A stretch of DNA of 6,955 nt from Deltaproteobacteria bacterium (GTDB lineage: Bacteria; Desulfobacterota; Anaeroferrophillalia; Anaeroferrophillales; Tharpellaceae): positions 1-6,955 of the forward strand of contig JAADEO010000030.1 of assembly GCA_013153415.1 (NCBI GenBank), in the 5' to 3' direction. The notes under the pieces are model-generated. The model was given only the letters and a program-made list of their open reading frames with translations. It was not told where the DNA came from and made no database searches. A program made the translations under genes and the position numbers. Positions 5,767 through 6,955 of the stretch are shown piece by piece (position 1 is the stretch's first letter; every line of letters begins with the position of its first letter).

Positions 5767-6822
5767 CTACGCAGTATCCTGTTGCTGCAGGGCGGCCAGG
5801 GTCTTTTCCAGTTCCCGGAGCTTTTTTTCCAGGGCGGTGATGCGTTTGCGGTCCTGGGGCAGATGGGTCAGGGCCATCGCCTGACGCAGGAACTGTTTGG
5901 CCGGGACCGCCGGGATGCCGCCGTAATCGCGGTCCCCGGGCAGGTCCTTGGCGGTGGCGGTATTGGCCATCAGTCGGGCGCCGGCACCGATGGTAATCCG
6001 GTCGACGGAACCGACCCGGGGGCCGAGCATGGCTCGGTCGCCGACCCGGACGCTGCCGGAAAGACCGACCTGGGCGCACATGATGACCTCTTGGCCGATC
6101 TTGACCCCGTGGCCCAAGTGGACATGGTCGTCGAGCTTGGTGCCGCGGCCGATGACGGTTTCATCCAGGGCGGCCCGGTTGATTGTGCACAAGGCCCCGA
6201 TTTCGACCTCGTCTTCGATGATTACCCGGCCGATCTGGGGAATCTTGACATTGCGGCCGCCGATCTGGAGAAAACCGAACCCGTCGGAGCCGATTACCGA
6301 GTTGGGATGGATGATGACCCGGTTGCCGATGACGCAGTTTTCCCGAATGACGACCCCGGGATAGATCCGGCAGTCGGAACCGATTTTCACCCCCGGTCCG
6401 ATCCAGGTGTTGGCGTAGATCCGGCTCCGGTCGCCGATGTCGGCACCGTCGCTGATCACCGCTCCGGGGCCGATATGGAGGTTTTCTCCCAGGCTGACAT
6501 TTTCGCCGATTGCCGCGGTCGCTGAGATTCCCGGTGGTAGAAACTGGGCAGCGGCGTCGATTTCAGCCATGATCATGCTTGCCGCCTGGAAAGGGCGGTC
6601 GCAGAGAATCAGGTCCTGGGACAGTCCCTCGTGCTTCCGGCGCGGCACCAGCAGGGCCCCGGCCCGTGAACTCGCGGCTTCTTTGAGAAATTTCTCCTCG
6701 GCAAAGGAGAGCTCCTCCGGCCCCGCCGCCTCGAGACTGTTGATCCCGGTAACCACCCGGTTGCCGTCACCCTTTACCTCTCCGCCGATTTTTGCGGCGA
6801 TCTCCGCCAGTGTGTAGCGCAT
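5767..6822 (-). CDS. lpxD: UDP-3-O-acylglucosamine N-acyltransferase (LpxD)
   Basis: LpxD acts in the cytoplasm in the third step of lipid A synthesis. It transfers a 3-hydroxyacyl chain from acyl carrier protein to the 2-amine of UDP-3-O-acyl-glucosamine. The protein has 351 residues, near the usual 340-350. Residues 1-95 form the N-terminal uridine-binding domain, with FAEEKFLKEA (40-49) near the usual F-x4-KF site. Residues about 100-310 are left-handed beta-helix hexapeptide repeats, including NSVIGSDGFGF (174-184) and KIPQIGRVII (193-202). H238 in VHLGHGV aligns with the catalytic histidine of Escherichia coli LpxD (H239). A charged C-terminal helix follows at about 325-350. The ATG at 6822 has GGGAGAGG upstream, and an extra in-frame 22-residue extension was rejected. 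The gene stands apart from bamA/skp/fabZ/lpxA, its usual neighbours. Several motif positions differ from typical LpxD, so a second copy or paralogue is possible. Confidence 0.9.
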   Translation of the reverse strand: MRYTLAEIAAKIGGEVKGDGNRVVTGINSLEAAGPEELSFAEEKFLKEAASSRAGALLVPRRKHEGLSQDLILCDRPFQAASMIMAEIDAAAQFLPPGISATAAIGENVSLGENLHIGPGAVISDGADIGDRSRIYANTWIGPGVKIGSDCRIYPGVVIRENCVIGNRVIIHPNSVIGSDGFGFLQIGGRNVKIPQIGRVIIEDEVEIGALCTINRAALDETVIGRGTKLDDHVHLGHGVKIGQEVIMCAQVGLSGSVRVGDRAMLGPRVGSVDRITIGAGARLMANTATAKDLPGDRDYGGIPAVPAKQFLRQAMALTHLPQDRKRITALEKKLRELEKTLAALQQQDTA

Positions 6823-6859
6823 TGTTGTTTCCTCTCCCGGTGCTTGAAAAATTTCCGGC

Positions 6860-6888
6860 AAAGTAGCAAAAAGCTTCCCGGATGACAA
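6860..6888 (-). promoter_or_regulatory. Promoter candidate of lpxD
   Basis: On the minus strand, TTGTCA (6888-6883) and TACTTT (6865-6860) are spaced by 17 nt. The predicted start near 6853 leaves a leader of about 30 nt before the lpxD ATG. The -10 is weak. If it is real, lpxD has its own promoter and is not transcribed only from an upstream lipid A operon. Confidence 0.45.
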
Positions 6889-6920
6889 TCGAAAAAGGTT
6901 TAGCGGCAGAGATGCCGGGT

Positions 6921-6949
6921 TTGACTCGAACCGGGAAAACCGGTATGCT
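6921..6949 (+). promoter_or_regulatory. Rightward promoter candidate with an inverted repeat in its spacer
   Basis: TTGACT (6921-6926) and TATGCT (6944-6949) are separated by exactly 17 nt. They match the sigma-70 consensus at five and four positions. The spacer and the first -10 base contain the inverted repeat ACCGG-GAAAA-CCGGT (6930-6944), an ideal place for a repressor or a MerR-type activator. The promoter points out of the right edge, towards a gene not in this window. It is back to back with the lpxD promoter candidate. Confidence 0.5.
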
Positions 6950-6955
6950 CATTAT

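Noticed and set aside
5782..6525. Rightward repetitive open frame opposite lpxD
   Set aside because: The D/G/A-rich repeats are the mirror image of the LpxD hexapeptide repeats, not an independent protein.
6908..6945. tRNA-like T-arm (GGTTCGAGTC) on the minus strand at the right edge
   Set aside because: The flanking bases do not form a 5-bp T-stem, and no acceptor stem or anticodon arm is present.

Overview
The window looks like chromosomal DNA of a GC-rich, Gram-negative, probably anaerobic bacterium of the Geobacter/Desulfuromonas type (Desulfuromonadota, former Deltaproteobacteria). lpxD shows an outer membrane with lipid A. A rubrerythrin, a corrinoid-salvage protein and a DUF4197 lipid-free exported protein fit that lineage. 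The lineage is an inference from gene content and was not tested by a search. I see no insertion sequence, CRISPR array, tRNA or rRNA.

Layout from left to right. (1) Positions 1-36 hold the first 12 codons of an unidentified leftward gene. A strong ribosome-binding site and a perfect 13-bp tandem duplication lie just upstream of it. (2) A leftward Crp/Fnr-family regulator (273-992) is divergent from a rightward six-helix voltage-gated potassium-type channel (1119-1931), which ends in a zinc ribbon. (3) The channel converges, with only 11 bp between stops, on a long leftward gene (1943-4030). This gene encodes a predicted exported fusion of a BtuF-like corrinoid/metal-binding protein, a CbiZ adenosylcobinamide amidohydrolase and a basic C-terminal extension of about 120 residues. 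(4) Overlapping divergent promoters (4119-4147) separate this gene from a rightward rubrerythrin (4349-4852). The rubrerythrin has a predicted leader of about 195 nt and a strong intrinsic terminator. (5) A rightward exported DUF4197 protein follows (4947-5729). It converges on a leftward lpxD (5767-6822). (6) The right edge carries an lpxD promoter candidate and a second, well-formed rightward promoter with an inverted repeat in its spacer. That second promoter probably drives a gene beyond the window.

The genes do not form one operon. They are mostly single transcription units with their own control regions. The most distinctive item is the BtuF-CbiZ fusion. CbiZ converts cobinamide or non-native cobamides to cobyric acid for rebuilding into a usable cobamide. 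Fusing it to a binding protein with a signal peptide would put capture and side-chain removal in one periplasmic protein, an arrangement different from the usual cytoplasmic CbiZ. No cobalamin riboswitch was recognised upstream. Instead there is a perfect TATAAT and a possible six-codon leader peptide. The rubrerythrin leader is the other place where an undescribed regulatory element could lie.
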